From the NCBI GenBank assembly GCA_964620095.1, contig CAZUGT010000045.1:1-13681 (forward strand): 13,681 nucleotides of DNA, read 5' to 3'. Under the pieces are notes generated by a model. That model was given only the letters and a program-made list of their open reading frames with translations. It searched no databases and was not told the DNA's origin. Source of the stretch: JAJDXO01 sp964620095. Lineage in GTDB: Bacteria > Pseudomonadota > Alphaproteobacteria > Rhodospirillales > UBA2165. A program made the translations under genes and the position numbers. Below, one piece after another: positions 7,191 to 13,681 of the stretch (its first letter is position 1; each line of letters opens with the position of its first letter).

Positions 7191-7256
7191 CATGGATGGC
7201 CGGGCCACTTTGCCGGCTGGCCCGGCAAAACGGGTCCAGTGGGCCCGGCCATGACG
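7191..7256. repeat. Palindromic repeat module B, long form, copy 1
   Basis: A 66-base element with outer arms ATGGCCGGGC and GCCCGGCCAT and a nested inner hairpin: CCACT pairs with AGTGG, and TTGCCGG pairs with CCGGCAA. It matches the reverse complement of 10784-10850 with only a few differences. The result is a long, GC-rich, hairpin-within-hairpin structure. Confidence 0.88.
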
Positions 7257-7414
7257 AATTGGCGGTGCTCCTCACTGTCTCTGTGGTGATTTTGCCTAAT
7301 TTTTGACCAATTTTCATCGCGTGCCCGATCGTCAGGCAAAACCGGCATTGGTCCGCGCCGGCAACCATCACCCTAAGTGCCTGTAAACAAAGAAAAACGC
7401 CCTCCTGGACCCGT

Positions 7415-7430
7415 TTGGCACGGTTCTTGG
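7415..7430 (+). promoter_or_regulatory. Sigma-54-type promoter for amtB-glnK
   Basis: TTGGCACGGTTCTTGG fits the -24/-12 consensus TTGGCACG-N4-TTGC with correct spacing and one mismatch, the final C of the -12 element (G here). Transcription would start near 7442, leaving a leader of about 60 bases before amtB. In many proteobacteria glnK and amtB are transcribed by RpoN with NtrC under nitrogen limitation, which makes the site plausible. I did not identify a clear NtrC-binding dyad upstream. Confidence 0.55.
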
Positions 7431-7502
7431 GATAGGGCCTGTGCGTGGCAGGTCATCCGGGCCACGGGTGTTTTTGCGGGCGACTATCTGGAGGACCTCT
7501 GA

Positions 7503-8831
7503 ATGTTACCCAAATCGAAAGCGCTGCTGCCGGCCGTCCTGGCCGCGGGCGCGGTTTTCTTCGTGGCGGACGGCGCGCTGGCGCAGGATGCCAAGCTTGC
7601 GGGCGGCGATACCGCCTGGATCATCACGGCGACCGCCCTGGTGCTGTTCATGACCATGCCGGGCCTCGCCCTGTTCTACGGCGGCCTGGTGCAGTCCCGG
7701 AACGTGCTGTCGGTACTGATGCACTGCTTCACCATCACCTGCGTTTCGTCGGTGCTGTGGCTGGTGCTGGCCTACTCCATCGCGTTCGGCGACGCGTCGG
7801 CATGGTGGGGCGGTCTCGGCAAGGCGTTTTTCGCCGATGTCGGCACGGACGCCCTGTCCGGCACCATCCCGGAGAGCGTGTTCTTCATGTTCCAGATGAC
7901 CTTCGCCGTCATTACCCCGGCGCTGATCGTCGGCGCCTATGTGGAGCGGATCAAGTTCTCCGCCGTCATCCTGTTCTCGGCCCTGTGGCTGATCTTCGTT
8001 TACGCCCCGTCCACCCACTGGATCTGGGGCGGCGGCATCCTCGCCGATCTCGGCTGGATCTCCGAAAGCCTCAAGGGCGTCGCGGTGATGGACTTCGCCG
8101 GCGGCCTCGTGGTTCACGCCAACGCCGGCGTCGCGGCGCTGATCCTGGCGGCCGCCCTCGGCCCCAGGAAGGGCTTCCCCACCGAGCTGCGCCCGCCCCA
8201 CAATCCGGGGCTGGTGATGATCGGCGCGGCCATGCTCTGGGTCGGCTGGTTCGGCTTCAACGGCGGCAGCGCCCTGGCCGCCGACGGCGCCGCCGGCATG
8301 GCGATCACCGTCACCCACATCTCGGCGGCGACCGCGTGCCTGACCTGGGTGGCCATCGAATGGATCAAGTTCGGCAAGCCGAGCCTGGTCGGCATCGCCA
8401 CCGGCGCCATCGCCGGCCTCGCGACCATCACCCCCGGCTCCGGCTTCGTCGGGCCCATCGGCGGGCTGGTGTTCGGCTTCCTCGCCGGGCTCATCTGCTT
8501 CTACGCCATCAACGTGGTGAAGAGCATGTGGAAGATCGACGATTCCCTGGACGTGTTCGCCGTCCACGGCGTCGGCGGCGTTCTCGGCATCCTGCTGACC
8601 AGCGTGTTCGCGGCGCCCGGGCTCGGCGGCCTCGGCGGCGACGATTATTCCATCGGCACGGCCTTCATCGGCCAGCTGATCGGCACGGTCGTCACCGTCA
8701 TCTGGGCCGGCGTCGTCGGCTTCATCATCCTCAAGATCGTGCAGGCGACCGTCGGGCTCCGGACCACGCCCGAAGAGGAGACCGAAGGCCTCGACATCAC
8801 GGCCCATGGGGAGCGGAGCTATGATCTGTAG
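7503..8831 (+). CDS. amtB: AmtB ammonium channel
   Basis: A 442-residue inner-membrane ammonium transporter that conducts NH3/NH4+ as a trimer. A signal peptide covers about residues 1-27 (ending GALAQ), followed by about 11 hydrophobic spans. Family signatures are intact: FYGGLVQSRNVLSVLMH near 58-74, MFQMTFA with gate Phe134, LIVGAYVERIKFSA, D197 and first pore His205 in MDFAGGLVVHANAG, and second pore His355 in FAVHGVGG. The start is well supported by GGAGG at 7490-7494, 8 bases upstream. A sigma-54-like promoter lies about 70 bases upstream, and glnK follows 57 bases after the stop, so the two are probably one transcript. The order amtB-glnK is the reverse of the E. coli glnK-amtB operon. 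GlnK is expected to plug the channel when nitrogen is ample. Confidence 0.97.
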   Translation: MLPKSKALLPAVLAAGAVFFVADGALAQDAKLAGGDTAWIITATALVLFMTMPGLALFYGGLVQSRNVLSVLMHCFTITCVSSVLWLVLAYSIAFGDASAWWGGLGKAFFADVGTDALSGTIPESVFFMFQMTFAVITPALIVGAYVERIKFSAVILFSALWLIFVYAPSTHWIWGGGILADLGWISESLKGVAVMDFAGGLVVHANAGVAALILAAALGPRKGFPTELRPPHNPGLVMIGAAMLWVGWFGFNGGSALAADGAAGMAITVTHISAATACLTWVAIEWIKFGKPSLVGIATGAIAGLATITPGSGFVGPIGGLVFGFLAGLICFYAINVVKSMWKIDDSLDVFAVHGVGGVLGILLTSVFAAPGLGGLGGDDYSIGTAFIGQLIGTVVTVIWAGVVGFIILKIVQATVGLRTTPEEETEGLDITAHGERSYDL

Positions 8832-8888
8832 ACGGGAGCCCGGCTCTTATCTCAATATGATTCAACTGGATAACGCAAAGGTGCAGCC

Positions 8889-9227
8889 ATGAAGTACGTA
8901 GTGGCAGTGATCAAGCCGGCCAAGCTGGACGCGGTGCGCGAGGCGCTCACCGGGATCGGCGTGCAGGGCCTGACGGCGAGCGAGGTCTCCGGCTTCGGAC
9001 GCCAGAAGGGGCACACCGAGATCTACCGCGGCGCCGAATACGCCATCAACTTCGTGCCCAAGACCAAGATCGAGATCGCGGTCGATGACGGGCTGGCGGA
9101 TCAGGTGGTTTCGACCATCCGGGAGACCGCCAACTCCGAAAGCATCGGCGACGGCAAGATCTTCGTCTACGAGCTGAACGAAGCGGTCCGCATCCGGACC
9201 GGCGAGACCGGCCCCGAAGCCCTCTGA
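8889..9227 (+). CDS. glnK: Nitrogen regulatory protein P-II
   Basis: A 112-residue P-II protein, exactly family length. P-II trimers sense 2-oxoglutarate, ATP/ADP and, through uridylylation, glutamine; they control AmtB, NtrB and other nitrogen enzymes. The T-loop is intact with the uridylylation site Tyr51 in GHTEIYRGAEYAINFVPK. The start has AAGG (8878-8881) 7 bases upstream. The position directly after amtB supports the GlnK name, since P-II genes linked to amtB are normally the channel regulators; by sequence alone GlnB is not excluded. A GC-rich hairpin (9234-9269) just after the stop probably ends the operon. Confidence 0.95.
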   Translation: MKYVVAVIKPAKLDAVREALTGIGVQGLTASEVSGFGRQKGHTEIYRGAEYAINFVPKTKIEIAVDDGLADQVVSTIRETANSESIGDGKIFVYELNEAVRIRTGETGPEAL

Positions 9228-9233
9228 CGCCTA

Positions 9234-9274
9234 AACGGGCGCCGGTTGCCCATCGGCCCGGCGCCCGTTAGTTT
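9234..9274 (+). terminator. Terminator-like hairpin after glnK
   Basis: AACGGGCGCCGG (9234-9245) pairs perfectly with CCGGCGCCCGTT (9258-9269) around a 12-base loop, starting 7 bases after the glnK stop. Only a short AGTTT follows, so the U-tract is weak, but the 12-base-pair stem is strong. It separates the nitrogen operon from the aminotransferase gene. Confidence 0.65.
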
Positions 9275-9376
9275 CGGCAACCAGGCGACCGCCCCGCGGC
9301 GCGCTCGACCGAGTGTGGTGCGGGGCGGTCGCGTTTCCGGGGCCCGCCTGGAGCCCCCCCTGGAGTATTGCGGCGC

Positions 9377-10573
9377 ATGCACAATCCGGTTCTCGACGAG
9401 ATGGAGGAATACGCCTTCGACCGGCTGCGGGCGCTGCTCAAGGACGTGACCCCGCCGGCGGGCCTCGATCCGGTCAACATGTCCCTCGGCGAGCCCCGCC
9501 ACGCGCCGCCGGAGATCATCAACCGGGCGGTCGCCGAGCACGGCGACAAATGGGGCCGCTATCCCCCGACCGCCGGCGCCGCCGCCCATCTCGAGGCCTG
9601 CGCCGGCTGGCTCGAACGCCGCTACGGCCTCGCCCATGGCATGGTCGATCCGGCCCGGCACGTCTGCGCCGCCATGGGCAGCCGGGAAAGCCTCTACATG
9701 GCCGGCGACGTCTGCATCCCCCGGACCAGGAACGGCGGGCGGCCCGTGGTGGCCATTCCCAACCCGTTCTATCAGGCCTATTACGGGGCGGCGAAACTCA
9801 ACGGCGCCGAGGTGGCGGTGCTGTCGGGAACGGAGGCGGGCGGCTATCTGCCCGATTTTTCCGAGCTCGGCGGCGACGAGCTCCGCCGGACGGCGATGGT
9901 CTATCTGTGCACCCCGTCCAACCCGCAGGGCACGGCCGCCGGTCTCGACTATTTGTCCCGCGCCGTCGAGTTGGCCCGGGAATACGATTTCGTGCTGGCC
10001 GTCGACGAGTGCTACGCCGAAATCTATTTGGGCGAGCCGACCCCCGGCATCCTGCAGGCCTGCGCCGCCATGGGCGGCGGCCTCGAAAACGTGCTGACGT
10101 TCAATTCGCTCTCGAAACGGTCGAGCGCGCCCGGCCTCCGGTCCGGGTTCGTCGCCGGCGGCGAGGAGGTCATTTCGCGGCTCAAGCGGCTCAGGGCATA
10201 CGGCGGCGCGACCATTCCGGCGCCGCTGGCCGAGGCGGCCACGGCGCTCTGGAACGACGACGCGCACGTGGAGGCCAACCGGGCCCTCTACCGGGAGAAG
10301 TTCGACCGGGCCGACGAGATTCTCGACGGCGTCCTCGGCTATTTCCGGCCGGACGGCGGGTTCTTTCTGTGGCTCGAGGTGGGCGACGGCGAGGAGGCCG
10401 CCCGCCGCCTGTGGGCGGAGGCCGCGGTGCGGGTCGTTCCCGGCGCCTATCTGGGCCTCGCCGACGCATCGGGGGTCAATCCCGGCGACGGCCGCATCCG
10501 GGTCGCCCTGGTGGACGATCCGGCGACGGTGGCCGAAGGCCTGACGCGGATCAGGAATACGCTTGCGGGCTGA
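9377..10573 (+). CDS. PLP-dependent class I/II aminotransferase, DapC-like
   Basis: A 398-residue fold-type I aminotransferase. Visible motifs: SLGEPRHAPPE near residue 35, CTPSNPQG (cofactor/substrate Asn), DECYAEIY (Asp holding the PLP ring nitrogen), and the Schiff-base Lys247 in NSLSKRSSAPGLRSG. The N-terminus (NPVLDEMEEYAFDRLRALL.DVTPP) resembles DapC, N-succinyl-diaminopimelate aminotransferase of lysine and peptidoglycan synthesis, as I remember it from Betaproteobacteria; substrate is not proven. I chose ATG 9377 because GGAG (9362-9365) lies 11 bases before it; an upstream TTG at 9368 is only 2 bases from that site. It is separated from glnK by a hairpin, so it probably has its own promoter. 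An aminotransferase next to a P-II gene also occurs in Azospirillum (recalled, not checked). Confidence 0.88.
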   Translation: MHNPVLDEMEEYAFDRLRALLKDVTPPAGLDPVNMSLGEPRHAPPEIINRAVAEHGDKWGRYPPTAGAAAHLEACAGWLERRYGLAHGMVDPARHVCAAMGSRESLYMAGDVCIPRTRNGGRPVVAIPNPFYQAYYGAAKLNGAEVAVLSGTEAGGYLPDFSELGGDELRRTAMVYLCTPSNPQGTAAGLDYLSRAVELAREYDFVLAVDECYAEIYLGEPTPGILQACAAMGGGLENVLTFNSLSKRSSAPGLRSGFVAGGEEVISRLKRLRAYGGATIPAPLAEAATALWNDDAHVEANRALYREKFDRADEILDGVLGYFRPDGGFFLWLEVGDGEEAARRLWAEAAVRVVPGAYLGLADASGVNPGDGRIRVALVDDPATVAEGLTRIRNTLAG

Positions 10574-10625
10574 GGGGGAATTTTTTCACCCCCACCCTGG
10601 TCAATTCCCTGTGGGAAATGACCGA

Positions 10626-10657
10626 CCTCCCCCTTCAAGGGGGAGGGGAGTTTTTTT
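10626..10657 (+). terminator. Intrinsic terminator after the aminotransferase
   Basis: CCTCCCCC (10626-10633) pairs with GGGGGAGG (10639-10646) around TTCAA. After four bases comes a run of seven T (10651-10657). The position 53 bases after the stop codon fits rho-independent termination. The CCCCCTTCAAGGGGG core also looks like a common dispersed GC-rich repeat, so the terminator may have been made from a repeat. Confidence 0.75.
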
Positions 10658-10728
10658 GGGCGACCACCCATTCCCTCCCCCCTTCGAGGAGGAGGGTCAG
10701 GGAGGGGGGGCTGGTTTGGGTCGTAAGG

Positions 10729-10760
10729 CGTGGATGCCCGTGTCAAGCACGGGCATGACG
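10729..10760. repeat. Palindromic repeat module A, copy 3
   Basis: This copy starts CGTGGATGCCCGTG and ends CACGGGCATGACG. All 32 bases are identical to the copy at 13488-13519, and it is inverted relative to the copies at 1479 and 7139. ATGCCCGTG and CACGGGCAT form a 9-base-pair stem around a TCAAG-type loop. Confidence 0.92.
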
Positions 10761-10783
10761 AGCTTCTTTGAGTCAGCATCACG

Positions 10784-10850
10784 CGTCATGGCCGGGCGCC
10801 ACTGGACCGGCTTTGCCGGGCCAGCCGGCAAAGTGGCCCGGCCATCCACG
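10784..10850. repeat. Palindromic repeat module B, long form, copy 2
   Basis: A 67-base nested hairpin, nearly the reverse complement of 7191-7256. Since module A is also inverted here but comes first, the A-B order relative to element polarity is opposite to that at 1479 and 7139. A and B therefore move or invert as separate modules. Confidence 0.88.
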
Positions 10851-10877
10851 AACTTCCACCCCCCACTTCTTATGACC

Positions 10878-10966
10878 CCCTCACCCTGACCCTCTCCCCT
10901 TCAAGAGGGGGGAGAGGGGACAAGTGCTCCCTCTCCCTCCTGGGAGGGAGAGGGTTGGGGTGAGGG
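10878..10966. repeat. Large inverted repeat of the CCCTCACCC type
   Basis: The left arm 10878-10898 (CCCTCACCCTGACCCTCTCCC) pairs with the right arm 10946-10966 with only two mismatches. Between them lie two smaller hairpins, CTCCCCTTC..GAGGGGGGAG-like and CCCTCCC/GGGAGGG. The RNA would fold as a three-way or cruciform-like structure. Similar CCCTCACCC-CCCTCTCCC repeats are common between genes in several proteobacteria. Confidence 0.8.
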
Positions 10967-11056
10967 TGGGACAGTACCGACGGAAAACCCGCTGAAAACG
11001 GGGAATTTCGGGCGGGCGTTAACGGTCTTTAAAGAACCTCGGGCCAGAATCGGGTC

Positions 11057-13456
11057 ATGGCCCGCGCAATCCCTCAGAATCGCCGCCGGACGCTGCTTCC
11101 GGCCGCTTTCGCCGACGCCCTGCGTCAACGGCTCATCGAGTTGTCCGGCATCGGCGTGTTCGCCGCCGCGCTGCTGATCGCGGTTGCGCTCGCGACCTAT
11201 TCCCCGTCGGACCCGTCCCTGAACAACGCCACGGGAAGCGCCGTCCAAAATGTCCTCGGCCTGCCCGGCGCCATCGCCGCCGACTTGTCCTGGCAGTTCT
11301 TCGGCCTCGCCGGCTGGGCGGCGCCCCTGGTGCTGGTCGCCTGGGCCTGGCGCCTGGCGGGACGCAAGCTGCTGAGCCTTGTGTGGTTCCGGCTCCTGGC
11401 GGTGATCGCCGGGATGCTCGCCCTGTCCCTTGCCGCCGCCCCGCTGCCGGCGCCGGGGGACTGGCCGCTGAGGGCCGGCATGGGCGGGGCCGCCGGCACC
11501 GTCCTGACCGGCCTCGTCCTGGGCTGGCTGCCGGCGCATATGAACGACGCCGGCGGATGGATACTCGTCGGCGCGGCGGTCCTGCTGTCCATTGGCCTGC
11601 TGAGCTTCGCCGCCGGCCTCGACCGGACGGAATGGGCATATATTTGGGGCATCGTCCGGCGCGGCGGCGGGCTCGCCCGGCGCTGGGCGGGCGGCATCGC
11701 CGGGCGCTCCACGGATAGCGATAGCGGCCGGCGGGTCGAGCCCCGCCTGACCGGCGCCCCCGCGGCAGTGAATGAATTTGGGGATGAATATGGGGACGAA
11801 TTCGGAGACGAACCCGGGGACGGCCTCGGGAACGGAGAGGAGCCCGGGGTACCGCCCGCCCCCCGCAAAAAGCGGAAATCGGTGGTCGAGGCCCGGAAGC
11901 CGGGCGCCAGGGCCGGCAAGCGGGCCAAGGATGCCCGCCAGGGCAGCCTGGTCATGCCGGTGGCCGACATCTTCCAGGTGCCGCCCCTCGACCTCCTGGA
12001 GGCGCCGCCGGCGAGCGCCGCCAATACGGCCGACAAGGACGCCCTGTCGAAGAACGCCAGCCTGCTGGAATCGGTTCTCGACGATTTCGGCGTCCGCGGC
12101 GAGATCGTCAAGGTGCGCCCGGGACCCGTCGTCACGCTCTATGAACTCGAGCCCGCGCCCGGCACCAAGACCTCCCGGGTGATCGGTTTGTCGGACGACA
12201 TCGCGCGCTCCATGTCGGCGCTCTCGGTGCGCATCGCCGTGGTCCCCGGCCGCAGCGTCATCGGCATCGAGCTGCCCAACGCCCGGCGGGAGACGGTTTA
12301 TCTCCGCGAACTGCTCGCCTCCAGCGCCTATGAGCGCAGCGGCGGCAACCTGACCCTGGTGCTCGGCAAGGATATCGGCGGCGGCCCGATGATGGTCGAC
12401 CTCGCCCGCATGCCGCACCTGCTGATCGCCGGCACGACGGGGTCGGGCAAGTCGGTGGCCATCAACACCATGATCCTGTCGCTGCTCTACCGGCTGTCGC
12501 CGGACCAGTGCAAATTCATCATGATCGACCCGAAGATGCTCGAACTGTCGGTCTATGACGGCATTCCCAACCTGCTGGCGCCGGTGGTCACCGACCCGTC
12601 CAAGGCGGTGGTGGCCCTCAAATGGGCGGTCCGGGAAATGGAGGAGCGCTACCGGGACATGTCCCGGATGGGGGTGCGGAACATCGCCGGCTACAACGCC
12701 CGGCTCGCCGAGGCCCGCAAGAAGGGCGAGGAGCTGACCCGCCGGGTCCAGACCGGGTTCGACGAGACCGGCAAGCCGGTCTACGAGGACCAGCCGCTGG
12801 GCACGGATCCCCTGCCCTTCATCGTCGTCGTGGTCGACGAGATGGCGGACCTGATGATGGTCGCCGGCAAGGACATCGAGGCCGCCGTCCAGCGCCTCGC
12901 CCAGATGGCCCGCGCCGCCGGCATTCACCTGATCACGGCGACCCAGCGGCCGTCGGTGGACGTCATCACCGGCACCATCAAGGCCAATTTCCCGACCCGG
13001 ATTTCGTTTCAGGTCACCTCCAAGGTGGACAGCCGCACCATCCTCGGCGAGCAGGGGGCGGAACAGCTGCTCGGCCAGGGCGACATGCTCTATATGGCGG
13101 GCGGCGGCCAGATTTCGCGGATTCACGGCCCCTTCGTCAGCGACGAGGAGGTGGAGCAGGTGGTCAAGTTCCTCAAGAGCCAGGGCGAGCCGGCCTACGA
13201 GGACGCCGTCACCGAGGATCTGGACGGCGGCTTCGGCGCGCCGGGCGCGGCGCCGGGGGAGACGGGCGACGACCTCTATGACCAGGCGGTCGCCATCGTC
13301 ACCCGGGAAGGCAAGGCGTCCACCAGCTTCATCCAGCGGCACCTGCAGATCGGCTACAACCGGGCCGCCCGCATCATCGAGCGCATGGAGGCCGAAGGCG
13401 TGGTCAGCCAGGCCGACCGGGTCGGCCGCCGGGAAGTCCTGGCCGGCTCTCATTGA
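11057..13456 (+). CDS. ftsK: DNA translocase FtsK
   Basis: A 799-residue septal DNA pump that moves and resolves chromosome ends at division. Order of parts: four or five hydrophobic spans within residues 29-188 anchor it in the membrane; a short low-complexity linker (about 215-300) includes GDEYGDEFGDEPGDG and basic stretches; then come the motor alpha/beta domains with Walker A GTTGSGKS (459-466) and Walker B VVVVDEMADL (D594, E595), and ATQRPSVDVITGTIKANFPTRI. The C-terminal gamma winged helix (about 735-799, TSFIQRHLQIGYNRAARIIE) reads the orienting DNA sequences and contacts XerD in the family. Length and short linker are normal for alphaproteobacteria; E. coli FtsK is much longer because of its linker. 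No strong Shine-Dalgarno is visible before ATG 11057, but the MARAIPQNRRR cytoplasmic N-terminus looks right. Confidence 0.96.
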   Translation: MARAIPQNRRRTLLPAAFADALRQRLIELSGIGVFAAALLIAVALATYSPSDPSLNNATGSAVQNVLGLPGAIAADLSWQFFGLAGWAAPLVLVAWAWRLAGRKLLSLVWFRLLAVIAGMLALSLAAAPLPAPGDWPLRAGMGGAAGTVLTGLVLGWLPAHMNDAGGWILVGAAVLLSIGLLSFAAGLDRTEWAYIWGIVRRGGGLARRWAGGIAGRSTDSDSGRRVEPRLTGAPAAVNEFGDEYGDEFGDEPGDGLGNGEEPGVPPAPRKKRKSVVEARKPGARAGKRAKDARQGSLVMPVADIFQVPPLDLLEAPPASAANTADKDALSKNASLLESVLDDFGVRGEIVKVRPGPVVTLYELEPAPGTKTSRVIGLSDDIARSMSALSVRIAVVPGRSVIGIELPNARRETVYLRELLASSAYERSGGNLTLVLGKDIGGGPMMVDLARMPHLLIAGTTGSGKSVAINTMILSLLYRLSPDQCKFIMIDPKMLELSVYDGIPNLLAPVVTDPSKAVVALKWAVREMEERYRDMSRMGVRNIAGYNARLAEARKKGEELTRRVQTGFDETGKPVYEDQPLGTDPLPFIVVVVDEMADLMMVAGKDIEAAVQRLAQMARAAGIHLITATQRPSVDVITGTIKANFPTRISFQVTSKVDSRTILGEQGAEQLLGQGDMLYMAGGGQISRIHGPFVSDEEVEQVVKFLKSQGEPAYEDAVTEDLDGGFGAPGAAPGETGDDLYDQAVAIVTREGKASTSFIQRHLQIGYNRAARIIERMEAEGVVSQADRVGRREVLAGSH

Positions 13457-13487
13457 GCCGTTCTTGAAGGTGAGGAGGAGCTTGATT

Positions 13488-13519
13488 CGTGGATGCCCGT
13501 GTCAAGCACGGGCATGACG
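13488..13519. repeat. Palindromic repeat module A, copy 4, between convergent genes
   Basis: Identical over 32 bases to 10729-10760. It stands alone, without module B, 31 bases after the ftsK stop codon and 44 bases from the stop of the opposing response regulator gene. A hairpin between convergent genes could end transcription in both directions, though no long T-run follows on either side. Confidence 0.9.
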
Positions 13520-13563
13520 GCTTGCGATCTATTCCCTCGCCCCGGTCAGCGTAAGGCCGCCGC

Positions 13564-13681
13564 TCAGGGAACCAGGCGGTAGCCGTTGGGCTCGGTGACC
13601 AGGATCACCGCGTTGGACGGGTCGCGCTCGATCTTCTGGCGCAGCCGGTAGACGTGGGTCTCGAGCGTGTGGGTGGTCACG
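13564..13681 (-). CDS. OmpR/PhoB-type response regulator, C-terminal end only
   Basis: The last 38 codons of a leftward gene, cut by the right window edge. The peptide reads VTTHTLETHVYRLRQKIE, then LVTEPNGYRLVP and stop. This is the end of a winged-helix DNA-binding domain: the recognition helix region with the conserved HVYRLRQKIE pattern, then the C-terminal hairpin with GYRL. The family members are transcription factors controlled by a sensor kinase, whose receiver domain would lie outside the window. It converges on ftsK. Neither target nor signal can be told from this piece. Confidence 0.83.
   Translation of the reverse strand, partial: VTTHTLETHVYRLRQKIERDPSNAVILVTEPNGYRLVP

Larger units (their letters stand above)
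10574..11056. other. Repeat-dense spacer between aminotransferase and ftsK
   Basis: These 483 bases contain no gene. In order they hold a terminator hairpin, a C-rich/G-rich inverted pair around 10670-10710, modules A and B in inverted orientation relative to the first two sites, and a large CCCTCACCC inverted repeat at 10878-10966. The last 90 bases should hold the ftsK promoter; I see no convincing consensus. Confidence 0.7.

Noticed and set aside
7445..8824. Long open frames on both strands overlapping amtB
   Set aside because: The AmtB frame has intact transporter motifs and a ribosome site. The others encode Arg/His/Gly-rich chains with no domain.
10901..13453. An 850-codon open frame on the minus strand across ftsK
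   Set aside because: It is antisense to a gene with full FtsK motifs. Its product is a low-complexity His/Asp/Gly/Arg-rich chain, as expected from the opposite strand of GC-rich coding DNA.
1479..13519. CRISPR array suggested by several 32-base palindromic repeats
   Set aside because: The copies are thousands of bases apart, in both orientations, with genes between them. There are no regular spacers and no cas genes.

Overview
The window looks like an alphaproteobacterial chromosome, probably Rhodospirillales-like. The housekeeping genes are very GC-rich (about 75% GC in a 60-base line counted inside amtB). Their content (ubiquinone hydroxylase, amtB, glnK, a class I/II aminotransferase, ftsK) is a grouping I associate with Alphaproteobacteria. 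The intergenic spaces carry short palindromic repeats whose spurious translation (WMPVSSTGMT-like) I have often seen in alphaproteobacterial sequence.

Layout. Positions 1-255 form a 92-base inverted repeat made from the 3' end of the ubiH-like gene, which runs leftward at 177-1388. A repeat-rich spacer (1389-1919) leads into an accessory island of lower GC (43-55% in sampled lines). The island holds a 1237-residue SF1/RecD-like helicase with a C-terminal PD-(D/E)XK-like nuclease domain (1920-5633) and a cytoplasmic-looking trypsin-like serine protease (6026-6868). A second repeat-rich spacer (6869-7502) follows. It has the same repeat modules in the same orientation as the left side, and a sigma-54-like promoter in front of amtB. 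The core block then runs rightward: amtB (7503-8831), glnK (8889-9227), a terminator-like hairpin, a DapC-like aminotransferase (9377-10573), a spacer full of repeats and hairpins (10574-11056), and ftsK (11057-13456). The window ends in the 3' end of a leftward OmpR/PhoB-type response regulator (13564-13681).

How the genes work together. AmtB and the P-II protein GlnK form the usual ammonium uptake and nitrogen-sensing pair, and the sigma-54-like site fits control by nitrogen limitation. FtsK is the septal DNA translocase, and the ubiH product acts in ubiquinone synthesis. The island is the unusual part. A helicase-nuclease and a serine protease, both on the plus strand and of foreign base composition, sit between otherwise core genes and are bracketed by direct repeats. 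This is a reasonable candidate for a small defence or mobile-element-control module, but the function is inferred from domains and context only.
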